Of a stretch of DNA of 64,000 bases, positions 24,901 through 34,662 are shown piece by piece. The stretch is from Lepisosteus oculatus (taxonomy: Eukaryota; Chordata; Actinopteri; Semionotiformes; Lepisosteidae). The stretch spans positions 6,311,605 to 6,375,604 of the forward strand of contig NC_090716.1 of NCBI RefSeq assembly GCF_040954835.1. The letters are read 5' to 3'. The position numbers and the translations under genes were made by a program. The notes below the pieces were generated by a model. That model worked only from the letters and a program-made list of their open reading frames with translations, did no database searches and had not been told where the DNA came from. Each line of letters begins with the position of its first letter. Positions within the stretch are counted from its first letter, which is position 1.

Positions 24901-27876
24901 TGTGCATTACTTTCCTAAAATACCATTTTTACTGTTGACACAATTAATTTATTTCAGAATACTTCAAATACCACTTAATCTAATATTGATTATGTTATGG
25001 TTTACATCTTTAACTATTCTCCAGTGGTGAGAAATAGGAAAAAACGTACTGTATATTTACAGAGAACCAGAGAAGCACCGATTTATTTAAATTAAGCTAT
25101 ATGCCATTTTTATCATTTCCAGAATATTGTTTTAGCTTCCTTGCAATCCAACCACATGAAAGCTTTGCCGTTTTAGGATGAACAAACTTCTGTTGAGCAA
25201 CACTGTCATCTTGTGGACAAAGGCATATGCTGGCTAATGTCTATGCACTTAGAGCTAAAATTAAGCAACACTGCTTCTGTCAAGGCCAGGACCATGGAGG
25301 AATGGAAGTTACCCAAAAGCTCTTGTGTACTGTGTCCTCTATTCTGGTCCTGGGCACTCTATCTGTAGATGCTGCATGTACAGTACTCTGTTTGTGTAGG
25401 TTTTCTACGGGTGCTCTGCTTTAGTTCCCAGTGACAAGTTTCTGTTAGGTAAATCCATTTTCTTACCCCTTTACCAATACAGGGTCGGGAGGGGTGTGGA
25501 GCCAGCGATGAGTTCAAGGTGAGATACACCCAGACAGGACATTAGTCCATCGCAGGATAGACACAGACACAGACTCTCACACATTCACATCATGGCCAAT
25601 TCACCCAGAAGCCAATTAACTTACCAGTATGTCTTTGGACTGTGGGAGAAAACCAGAGCAACTGGTGATGATCCACACCAAAGCACAGTAAAAACACTAC
25701 ATAATGCTACAAATTTTAATTAGGAAAGATTAGGATTTACCAATCTCTGAAATTGTAAAGAATAAAGCAACACATGGAATCTGACTATTAGAGACTTCCA
25801 ATATATTGAAGATGAAGAATGATGCATACCATTCCACTGATGTTCATACATTTCAATAATCTGTCCAGGCTTGGGACTAACTCTTCTTCGAGGTAAAACT
25901 TTCTTCCCCTTTTTTAGAAAGATCATCTGTAACAACAAGTTCAAAATACTGTAGAGGTGATGGAACCTAAATTAAAAGAAGTATCTGTTACTTTCTTACA
26001 TTTCAGCTTCAAAACTATAATTTTGTTATTCACTAACAGAGTATCCAAAAGTAAAAGCTACCTGCTCATGACTAGGGTTTACCTCCTGTGACCACATGAA
26101 TGTCCTCTGTGCTAGGCGGAGGTCTTCACAGCAGGGAAGGGCATCTAGCTGGGGTTCAGATCTGTTTTTCAGAAAATCCTCCTGGCTACATAATTTGGGT
26201 AATCTGAGGATGGAAGTACAAATGTTTTAAAAAATGAAATGAAATCCAGATTTATATGTTGAAAATATATATGTATGCTCCGAAACCCAGTTGGGTAGGA
26301 ACACAGCCTGGTGAAAGATGAATGTAAAAATACTCAAATGAAGAAAACTACAGTATTTAAGATAGATTTATGATCTTTAGGCTGGTGAAAATGTGTTGGG
26401 ATTATTTATATATTTCATATCTATTTTAAGAATATGTGTTATTGTAGTCCAGTCAATTTTAGGCTGATTTTCCATACTGTTAACTTTTAAGATAACTGCT
26501 GTTTTAATTTAACATTTTTGTACTTATTTAAATAAATCATAAAATAAATGTTAGAATAATGTTAGTGGATTTTAATATTTTACAGTTTCGTATGCTTTAT
26601 CCACGACGTTGTGCCTTTCTGTCTTTAATACTGTTGAGAATAGTACCTGATTCGCTGTTCTTCGTACTCTTTCACTGGACCAGTCCCCAGCCTCTCTGTT
26701 TGCTCTTGTGTGTGTTGACCGTTCGAGGTGAATCTCCTCACGTCATCCAGATCTCTCAGAAAGACACTGGGGACCCGGAAAAGCCGACCCATCCGCCCAC
26801 CTTTAAACCACCTGCTGAGCCTACGGCTGAACTCGGTGCTGATGGGACTCAGCTGGAACTCAGGAAAAGCCATTCTAGCTTTAAAAAAGACGAAGGAGAG
26901 ACATAACAAGACATTCCCAGACAGAATTTCGCTTTTCAAGAATTTCTCCTTATGCAAAATAACACTGAGTACATTGTTTACACTGATGCATGTAAAACAT
27001 TGCATCAACATTGAGGGGTTTCTACAGAGTCTATAGCTAAAGGTGAGATTATGTGTCACCACCCCACTGTTAACTTTGAAGAACACGTGAGTAGAACATT
27101 CACTCCCATCGCTTTTCATTTGCATGCTCCTGAAAAATATTGTGACTGCAGAAACAGAAAACTCAAGAAAAGCACCACAATAGCTAGCACCACAATATGT
27201 ACAAGACAAACGTGTGAAACCGTAAATTACCGGTGTACATGAAGTCCCTGTGACAGACTGGCTGGAGAATAGTCCACAGCAACTGGATCTGAGAAAACTG
27301 ACTGCGAATCAGCAGCTGCTCCAGTATCCTGCACCTCTGCAATTTAAAATGCTTTTCAATGAACAGAACATCAGCTTGCATTCACTTAAAAATGCAGACT
27401 GATTCACAACACTTTTCAACAATGAAGACTTCTACAAGACCTATTGTTTTATTGGACCTCAGTATTTAAATGCACAGCTTTAATAGGAGGATCATGATGC
27501 TTCTTTCAACTTGACTACTAATCATCAGGTAACAAGTTGCAGCTGTTTTATTTATGTGCTCCTGGTTATCCTTTAATTCACTTACGTGATGCAGTTTTAT
27601 GTGATTCTATCTATACAAACTACACTTTGCCATTACTCAGTCATATTTAAGTTACTATATATACAGTACTGTATATTAATATACCTTAAGTATATTTCAT
27701 AAATGTAAATCAGAATTTAGCAAGTATTGAATGTGCTTTCTATAAATGCACAGTTTACAAACCATTGGATGGTTGTACTCTTCTATCTGTTCCAATATTT
27801 TCTCCAATTGGCTTTCATAATCCTTTTCCAGAAAGGCTTCCTGCTGAAAAGGCAGATTTCTCTGTGTTTTCTCCAT
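9991..27876 (-). CDS. F-box/WD40-repeat protein (FBXW7/FBXW10-like)
   Basis: Likely the substrate receptor of an SCF ubiquitin ligase. The twelve exons, 5' to 3' on the minus strand, are 27876-27763, 27336-27231, 26878-26647, 26203-26083, 25926-25830, 22179-22097, 21865-21767, 17387-17315, 16168-16048, 14983-14797, 13710-13597 and 10284-9991. All are flanked by AG/GT and all phases match, giving 546 residues. The start ATG sits in a strong GCCATGG context just inside the first exon. Residues about 1-75 include a helix ending LQPVCHRDFMYT, which recalls the FBXW10 N-terminus. Residues 225-251 are leucine-rich and D-domain-like. The F-box spans about 255-300 (CYRDFIGLLPKKL, KILSFL, VCKTWY, LWQIKC). 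WD repeats follow from about 340 (ASGSKDKTICVW, SSSYDSSIKIWNIR, SGSQDKTANVWDLR, GSADK). Only four repeats are visible where 7-8 close a propeller, and the last 55 residues are not WD-like, so the 3' end may be decayed or incomplete. I cannot name the ortholog; no F-box gene lies at this site in human. Confidence 0.8.
10003..10120 (-). repeat. Copy 1 of a locally duplicated exon-like block
   Basis: This block ends the coding part of the F-box/WD40 gene (frame ending ENQIKYTSY, then stop). It is related to 12222-12345 on the same strand; the shared core is the stretch whose + strand reads 'ctggttttcattaacata', then 'gcaataagg'. Here the frame is open through to the stop. Confidence 0.6.
11378..11422. 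repeat. Perfect AT-rich hairpin, 19-bp stem
   Basis: ATATATATTGAGAATAATG, a 7-base purine loop, then the exact reverse complement. One further A-T pair extends the stem. It lies in an intron of the F-box/WD40 gene. The stem is too short for an ordinary pre-miRNA; it may be the remnant of a small palindromic MITE or a fold-back duplication. Confidence 0.75.
12222..12345 (-). pseudogene. Copy 2 of the duplicated block, frameshifted
   Basis: Diverged copy of 10003-10120. One base is missing inside the shared 'cata(a)gcaataagg' core, so the frame that is open in the other copy is broken here: the NENRIQYNS part reads in one phase and the NWQL part in another. It sits just downstream, on the minus strand, of the exon-like frame at 12436-12614, inside an intron of the F-box/WD40 gene. 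Confidence 0.5.
12436..12614 (-). CDS. Exon-like open frame with splice sites, unplaced
   Basis: A 179-base open block is bounded by a pyrimidine-rich CCCAG acceptor and an ATG|GTAAAG donor on the minus strand. It encodes 59 residues with ordinary protein composition (contains PERFTPGPGRFIAPDII and EVARLLEARSFHQIKLPAW). Its incoming phase is 1 and its outgoing phase is 0. It lies between two exons of the F-box/WD40 gene that already join in phase 0, so it cannot be a simple cassette there. It could be an exon of a nested gene, a leftover of a partial tandem duplication, or a 3' exon displaced by rearrangement. I do not recognise its family. Confidence 0.4.
14470..14512 (-). mobile_element. 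3' tail of a tRNA-derived fish SINE
   Basis: On the minus strand it reads 'gtcactctggataagggcat' followed by 'ctgctaagca' and an A-rich end. This is the 3' tail shared by many fish SINEs and their partner LINE. Only the tail is present. Confidence 0.65.
20862..20995 (+). repeat. Fragment of a dispersed fish repeat
   Basis: It begins 'catccatccacccattttc' and ends 'gacgtggatgggacaccggc', which resembles the 5' half of the repeat at 21.3 kb. It is strongly diverged. Confidence 0.4.
21323..21622 (+). repeat. Dispersed fish repeat, near full length
   Basis: Ordered motifs are seen: 'ctcacaccagggccagtttc', 'gccgattagcctaacagcat', 'gtctttgg', 'gggagaaacatacaaacctc', 'gaactgaacccagagcccc', and the end 'aaccactgcaccaccatgtc'. 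These are typical of a very common ray-finned-fish repeat that behaves like a SINE or non-autonomous element. It lies in the intron between the F-box exons at 21.8 and 17.4 kb. Confidence 0.7.
22911..23027 (+). repeat. Two-unit tandem duplication, 58-bp period
   Basis: Both units start 'gtttggat', continue 'ttgaagatgttaca' and reach 'agattaca(g/c)(a/t)' then 'ccttc' at equivalent positions 58 bases apart. The units have since diverged by scattered substitutions. Confidence 0.7.
23065..23255 (-). repeat. Dispersed fish repeat ('gtcctggaggtc' family)
   Basis: On the minus strand it begins 'cagtgctgttcaacttcagt', followed by 'cctggaggtcttcagtgtct', a stretch of 'taatgacataattgagct' and a final 'aaacctgctggattgtg'. 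The same plan is seen at 35.4-35.7 kb and 62.1 kb. It is a diverged copy in an intron of the F-box/WD40 gene. Confidence 0.5.
25468..25682 (+). repeat. Dispersed fish repeat, 3'-truncated
   Basis: Same family as 21.3 kb: 'aatacagggtcgggagggg', 'attagtccatcgcaggatag', 'gccaattaacttaccagtat', 'gtctttggactgtgggagaa'. The copy stops before the terminal motif. Confidence 0.65.
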
Positions 27877-28523
27877 GGCTACCTGTAAAAGCAGCACACA
27901 GTTTAAATTTACTGTACATTCAGTGCAGTAAAGCCCTAGACAATATAGTTCTACTGTATATATACTGTAAATATATATACATACAAGTGACATTATATTT
28001 TCCTCCTTCTGTGTCTGAACGTGATGTATCTTTAAATATAAGTGAAACCTTTTTCTGATTAATTTGATAGTTTTAAGAAGATAAATTATATTTTCGTATA
28101 TCGATAAAAACTAGTGTCTTGAAATGCCCTCATCGAGAATTAATCTCGAATCACATTAACAGAATGTATCAGATTGGTAAATGCGAATCTATTAAAAGCA
28201 TTACCTGTAAATCTGGTCCTTTAACAAGAGAATAGTAACTTGATCAATATAATAAATTATGCATGTATATTTATCCACTTTATATTATTTATAACATTTT
28301 ACTAGTGGACTGGATTTAACATGAGTAAACGCTTTGACATCACTTATCCCAAAAAAAATTTTTGAAAGTGTGCAACACGTCCACTGTGAATTAACACAAT
28401 TAAAACTGTGGAATTTTCTACCTACCTTGTGAACTTAATTACATGAAATGAATCATAATATGTTTACAGCTCCGTACAGGTTAACATATGCCTTCCAAGT
28501 AAATGCTCAAAGTAAATACCTAC

Positions 28524-28640
28524 CCGGATTCCGATTGGCTACAGTGTCACCTGGAAACCGTGGATACTTTATAAAGAACTTGCAGGCACCTAGGTCCGGA
28601 GCAAATACTTCCTGCTTCCTTTTACAAAAGGTAAAACATA
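28524..28640 (-). promoter_or_regulatory. Probable promoter / noncoding first exon of the F-box/WD40 gene
   Basis: On the minus strand a consensus donor (CGG|GTAGGTAT) follows a GC-richer block with a CCAAT box and a TTTATAAAG motif. Its acceptor partner would be the CAG just before the start-codon exon at 27882. The transcription start is not defined by sequence. Confidence 0.3.
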
Positions 28641-28683
28641 CTTTGTCACGGGTATCGATGATCAGAAGGACAGGGTTTCAGAG

Positions 28684-28733
28684 TTATTATTATTATTATT
28701 ATTATTATTAGTAGTAGTAGTAGTAGTAGTAGT
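28684..28733 (+). repeat. Compound microsatellite (ATT)n(AGT)n
   Basis: About nine ATT units are followed by about eight AGT units. It lies between the divergent F-box and slc35c1 genes. Confidence 0.9.
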
Positions 28734-28739
28734 GTAGTT

Positions 28740-29662
28740 GTTCAATTAGCATAGCCTTTATAATTTAAGATTTTATTACTGTTGCTAGTTAATTTTTAAC
28801 GTGGTTAGAAATCATATTGACTATATATATAATGACTATACTGTATTGACTGACTATAAACGTATGTACATTAACAGTAGCTTTGCTGTCTATTCTAATT
28901 ACTACTTTAATGCCAGTCGTGCTTTTGACTGAAATTAAGCATGGGAGCGTGTGTAACCCGTCGTGTGAAACTGTACATATTTCAGACGTTCAGGTGCTTA
29001 AGAGTTCGTTTCTTCTTCTCTGGTGCAGAGGCGATATTTCACATTTTTAGTCATGCTGGCGCTTTAAGACAGCAGGATCTTGATGTCTGAAGGAGGGACT
29101 AGGGCCCTGCATTTCTAGTCTGACGTGTGCATTAAGAGATAGGGGTTAGGGAGCGTGCGATTTGGAAAGGATGGGGAAGAGGGTAGTTCCGTGCTGCAAA
29201 ACGCAATGTTTCGACTGTGGAATCTTCCTTGAGTGTTCGGTTCCACGGCCCGACGCGTTCATTGTGTCGCTGTTTCTTATATGATTTTCGCGTGAAATGG
29301 ACCTACTTGTTCCGTATTAGGCGTGGTAAAAAGAAACACAACACAAGGAAGATAACCGGTTTTTCGTACTGCGGGGCTAATAGTTGGGGCAGGGTTTGGA
29401 ATTTCTTCTGCCTTTGTTGTAAGGATTCGTGTGTGGAGTGACGTTTTTTTTTTTTGCTAAAGTATCTTCACAGAGGTTTGCGACCACGCCTACATGGTTG
29501 TGGACTCGAAACGCCTGGTTTTTCAGTGAGGCTGGTAGGTGGGAGGACTCAGGAAGTTGACAAGGAAGGAAAAGAGCCCTCGTACGTGTGAAAGGTCGTG
29601 GGCACCGCGTACAGTCATCACATGTAAAACGTTTCGCTTATTTTGTGCTTCTTTGTTTTGTC
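28740..29662 (+). promoter_or_regulatory. slc35c1: Promoter and 5' leader region of slc35c1
   Basis: This interval is richer in GC and CpG than its surroundings from about 28.9 kb onward, lies between two divergently transcribed genes and leads into the slc35c1 start. It has no clear TATA box. A 25-codon in-frame extension upstream of the chosen ATG begins at 29588 but does not match the family N-terminus. The exact start site cannot be read from sequence. Confidence 0.45.
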
Positions 29663-31616
29663 ATGAACAGGACCCAGTTGAAGCGTTCGAAAATTTTGAA
29701 AATGGCCCTTATGCAGTCTGATTCTTTGGACCAAGAAGGAAAAACGGATTCTTTCTTAATGAAAGCCATTAAAATAGCCTTAGTGGTTGCTCTTTATTGG
29801 TTCATATCAATTACCATGGTTTTTCTAAATAAATACCTTCTGGACAGCCCTGCCTTAAAACTGGACGCCCCTCTGTTCGTGACATTTTTCCAATGCTTCG
29901 TGACTGTGGGGCTTTGCTGGTGTATGAGTCTGCTGTCCAGGTTGTGTCCGACGTCTGTGGAGTTCCCGTCTGTCAAACTCGACCTCAAGATGTCCAGAGA
30001 GATCCTGCCCTTGTCTGTTGTGTTCATCGGAATGATCACATTCAACAACCTGTGCTTGAAATATGTCGGGGTGGCATTCTACAATGTTGGGAGATCGCTG
30101 ACCACTGTATTCAACGTGTTAATGTCCTATTTAATTATCAAGCAAACCACGTCTTCCTATGCCTTACTCTGCTGTGGAGTCATAATAGGTACAGTATGCT
30201 GTTCTTATTTATTTTCTTCGTTCTTTATTTTATCACCTGCTTTTACTGGAGGCGCGCTGTCACGTTAGACACACAGTGTCCCGTAATGGTAAATTATTCT
30301 GCAGGCAGTCTTATTGTCTTCCTTTGGAACAAGGCTTCATATAAGTGATTAACACGCAGACATGCCCGTACTTCCTAAATAAAGCACTTTGCAATGTGAA
30401 TCCAGCACGTTGTGTCAACCAGCACAGCTCTGAAGTAAGGCTGAAAACTGTCCAAGTATGTTTGCATCTACTCTTTATATATTTTGCCGGTTATAAATAT
30501 ATATTGGTATACAGAAAAAGTCATTACCATTTAGAAAGTTATTGAACTAATGATTTTAATAAAAATTTGTTTTAACCAATGATGTGCTCTTGGGTCTTGA
30601 AATCATTTGTCCTTAACCTTTTTTGATTAATAAAATCATAAACTCACTGTTCAGCATTAATCCCTTGGCTGAAGCTCTGCAGGATGATTCCTGCTTTTCC
30701 AATAGTATTGATTTCTGAAGAAATAAGTCCAGTAAATTTGACAACAAAGACATAGAATTCAATTAATTTTACATAAATCAAACAAAAGTAAAACGGTGCT
30801 TGATTATAAATCTTCCTCGAACGCTTAAATATTTGTTGTTGTTTTTAAACAGGAGAACTTTTGTGTGCAAGAACTAGGTTGTGAGCATCATCTACCACTG
30901 GAAGCTTTTTTTAAAAATCTTGTAGCAATTCTACATTAATGGCTATACAAGTCATAGTCATAGCTGTGCTTCAAACTGTAAGCGCAAACTGTATGTGGAG
31001 GGCAAAGGTAACCCATAACCTAATTTTTTTTTGTTCTCCTTGTTTCTGCACAGGAGGCTTTTGGTTAGGTGTGGATCAAGAAGGGGCAGCCGGGTCACTG
31101 TCCTGGACAGGAATCATGTTTGGAGTTCTTGCCAGCCTGTGCGTTTCACTCAACGCCATCTATACCAAGAAAGTGATGCCGGTCGTGGATGGCAGCATAT
31201 GGAAACTAACCTATTATAACAACGTCAACGCCTGCTTCCTGTTCATTCCCCTCATTGTGGTCTTTGGGGAATTTAAAACACTCTTCTACTTCGACAAATT
31301 AGACAGCTGGTACTTTTGGGGTATGATGACCTTGGGAGGGGTCTTCGGCTTTGCTATTGGCTATGTCACTGGCCTTCAGATTAAGTTCACAAGTCCATTG
31401 ACACACAATGTGTCAGGCACTGCAAAGGCTTGTGCTCAGACAGTCTTGGCTGTTATCTACTCTGAGGATACCAAGAGCCTTTTGTGGTGGACTAGCAACC
31501 TAATGGTATTGGCTGGCTCTTTTGCCTATACCTGGGTCAAAGGACTGGAAATGAAGAAACTTCAGCAAGACCCACAGACTAAAAGCACTACTGCCAAAAA
31601 TGACTCAGGTATTTAG
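29663..31616 (+). CDS. slc35c1: GDP-fucose transporter 1
   Basis: Golgi antiporter that brings GDP-fucose into the lumen for fucosyltransferases; loss in human causes leukocyte adhesion deficiency II. Two coding exons, 29663-30188 and 31054-31616, join in phase 1 (VIIG|GFWLG) to give 362 residues, close to the 364 of human. The start is [16 protein letters not shown], which matches the mammalian N-terminus. Family blocks seen: [101 protein letters not shown]. About ten hydrophobic segments fit the nucleotide-sugar transporter fold, and the C-terminal tail is short and polar. One coding intron, as in mammals. No damage is seen. Confidence 0.97.
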
Positions 31617-31856
31617 AGTGCAGACCAGGAGCCATATAAGCAAACATGTGATGAGTCTCCAAAGTGCTTTTTGGATCTTTTCTATTGTGAATTGTACAAC
31701 TGATGCTCAGACTGCAAGTAGGAAAAGCCCTGGCATCAAACTGTGGATGAAAAAGAAGATTTCTGAACTGTTTAAACCTGTTTGTTTGTTTTGTAGTTGT
31801 AAAATTACTTTAGCTAAAGAAAAAAAATATTTTTTAAGTTTCTTTAAAAGTCTGTA

Positions 31857-31862
31857 AATAAA
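31857..31862 (+). terminator. slc35c1: AATAAA polyadenylation signal of slc35c1
   Basis: Canonical signal about 240 bases after the stop codon, downstream of an A/T-rich 3' leader. It is the first AATAAA after the gene. Confidence 0.7.
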
Positions 31863-34369
31863 GAACATTTTAAGAGGTGTGTAAGATATCTCTTTATTTT
31901 AATGACTAGTTGTGTAATATTTCTGTCCAAGCAAAGTAATAAATCAAATATCTAAAACAAACCTTGAAAAGTACGAGCTGTATTGTACATTATTTTACTC
32001 AAGTGATTGAAATGAATCTTCATCATAACATAATACAAAGAAAAAAATAATTAGGACATTGATCATCTTTGCCAACAGAGCCCCCTTATATCACGTTCCT
32101 GGCTCTTGTGTATATATATATACTCACAGATGCCCCTCTGCATGGTGCACAGCTGCTTTGATGGAGGCAGTGGTGAAGCTGGTAAGTGGGTCTGAGGCTG
32201 CCAGATGGTCTCGGTGTGTTACTTAGTCACCAGGCCCCTCTTGGACAGGAGGTGGTTCCTGCTGCCTTCACACCTCCCATGGCTCCATCCCTGGCAGGAA
32301 TGGGGGTGCCCTCTCTCTGACGGCCTCAGCAGTTGGAGACGTGTAGGATGCAACCCTGGAAATGAAGGTGAGCCCCACGTCCAGCCAGTCCTACAGGCAG
32401 CCTTCTCCCTCCTGTGCTCCCGGACCTCGATCTGAGCCCAACCCCCAGCCAAGTTCACAGAAGTTCTCCCTGGTGTTGAGAGAGTGACTGCAGCTATCCT
32501 GGCTAGTGGAACCGCAGCACTGTCATTTCATCTACCTGATCCTGTTGGTTCCCCCCTCGGTGACCACATGGCAACCCTGTAGTCCTGGATTTCCTGGATG
32601 GGCTTCAGTCCTCCTGGGAAAACCTGGTATCTGCCCTTGTGAGATCACTGCGATTCAATGTGTTAATTTACACTGCCATCATTAGGTCCCCAATGTATCT
32701 CAACAAAGTGCCGAATATCAGAGTCTCCTTTATGAGACATTGGGGTTGAAGGCTTTTGCTGTTAATGTGGCCAGTGTTTTACTGAATCCATCTCACACTG
32801 GCCTGTGTTATTGTGGGGATGATGGGTTTCACCTTTAACAAACTACAGACTAAACTGCTACCCTGCCCATCTGACATGATTTAGTGCACAGGCACCAGTG
32901 TTAAATCTGAAACATCATTTCTAGAATCGAAGATGTCATATCCACACATTATTTCAAAGACCATTAGACAAGGCAGAAAAATGCTAGGTGGATCACCACA
33001 GTTCAGTGCTAGATGTGTGATTTATTTCTTAGCTTTTTGGATGGTATTCTAGACCTTACACAAGTATGTAAATTGAGGACTGGATAAAAAAACTTTCCAA
33101 GGTAGTTTGCTAAATTGTTTAATTAAGTATTGTCCCATTTTAGTGATGGTATGTTTTAAATTAATTTCCAGCATGCTTCACTGAAGTAATATTTAAAATG
33201 TGTAACACTGGACACACCAGGCACATATGCATACAGTATATAGTGATTCAGAATCCCAAAAGATTATTTTAATGAGTAATAAGTTTCACGAGCTTCATGT
33301 AGTTTTTAAGCTGTATTTATGCTTTTTTAAAATCCTATAAAGGGGCTTTCACTCACATGAACTCTTTCTAGACTGCTTTGCTATGGGCAAAATACAAAAA
33401 CGATAAACATAGTTTGAGCAAAAGCAGCTGTCCAGATCAAAACTACACTTTAATCATATCATTTAAGGAGAATAATATTAATTTCTGCAGAAAAAAATAT
33501 TCAGCTCTGATTTTAAGCTCCATATTCCCAAATCCTCAATTAGTCAATATTGAATATAGAATCAGAGTATATAATTATAGAAACCACAAAGAAACCAGTT
33601 ATAATTGTGTCTGTTATTTTCTGCTTTTGAATGATTGTTTACACAGTATTGCTGTATATTATGATGGATTTTAGTTATTGATTTAAAAAAAAAAACTTGA
33701 GGGCCATAGTCTAATTTGTGTATCTTCCCCAAAACATTATACTGTATTTTACCAAGGGAAATACACTCTGTATGTTTAACATTAAGAAAGTACTAGTCTT
33801 TGTACAGAGATGCAACCTTATGATAACTGGAAAATAGTTCATTAGAATGACCCCAGTAAAAAAAAGACCTGTTTTTATTGTATTTAATAGGGTTTGTGAA
33901 GTCATATTAGGTCGTAACTTGTACAAAACGATGCCTGCTTCTGTAACATAAAATCGCTAGGTGTCATAGTAGAGTTGCTGAATTTCAAATAAGAAACCAT
34001 GACCTTACTCATAGTTTAAGTATACAGTACTATGCTTAGAAATTTCTGGATAAAATGGTACCCTATTAGGTTTGACCGCTCGCTAGAGCACATTTACGGT
34101 ATGTAAAACAGGATAAATAGTCGTCTGTATCAATCAGCCTATTTTATTTTTTAATTTGAAATAAAAACAAAACCCGAGTGTTTTTACGATTTTGTACTTC
34201 ACAACACACAATACGCACATCATATTTCACTGTCGTAAGAAAACCCGCCTTATATAAGAGCGCTAGGGTAAGTCACGTAACTGCCAGACAACGTAATGTA
34301 CTGTCCGTGATGAGACGATTCTTCCAGCATTTTTTCCCTACTTTATTTCCGATCCCAGGTTAATTCCAA
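31863..34369. other. Intergenic region slc35c1 - cry2
   Basis: No exon chain is supported. It contains a distinctly GC-richer block at about 32.1-32.64 kb with no recognisable coding content, and otherwise AT-rich DNA. Confidence 0.6.
32100..32640. other. GC-rich block without recognised gene
   Basis: The base composition departs sharply from the AT-rich flanks, with many CCTCC, CAGG and TGG words but few CpG. Short frames are open on both strands (about 76-79 codons), neither with motifs. It could be a decayed retrocopy or an old mobile-element body. Confidence 0.35.
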
Positions 34370-34662
34370 CAACACACCAGAGAAACGTGACGGGGCGTGT
34401 CCTACATGTGATCAACAACCAATCGATTAGGAACTGGGCGGAAACTTGTTGTAATAGTCTGAACACGTGTCACCTGTAAGCCAATAGGCGTTGCACTCGG
34501 AGGGAAAGGCTCCAGTTCAGCAACATTGACTGTGCGCAAACTTGTGGAGGTGGAACAGCTTGGCAGTTGAAATCACTTTTCAAGCTTAATATGGACTCTT
34601 TTCGACGGAATTCTGGTTAAAGATTGTGACTGGTGTTTTCTTAAGGTTTGCAAATCGACATC
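34370..34662 (+). promoter_or_regulatory. cry2: cry2 promoter with CACGTG E-box
   Basis: A perfect CACGTG E-box lies at 34464-34469, about 194 bases before the start codon, followed within a few bases by CACCTG. CCAAT boxes occur at about 34420 and 34481, and there is a GGGCGG-like site between them. A partial D-box-like TCACGTAAC lies further up at about 34.27 kb. CLOCK/BMAL1 acts through CACGTG in known clock genes; use of this site here is inference. Confidence 0.6.

Noticed and set aside
26742-26878. Shorter version of the third F-box exon ending at GAC|GTGAGG
   Set aside because: That donor gives phase 0, which opens a stop in the next exon. The donor at 26647 gives phase 2 and matches the next exon exactly.
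26728-27036. 102-codon + strand open frame
   Set aside because: It is antisense to the confirmed minus-strand F-box exon at 26647-26878, whose splice phases fit its neighbours.
29588-29662. Upstream in-frame start for slc35c1
   Set aside because: The 25 extra residues do not match the family; the MNR...LKRS start does.
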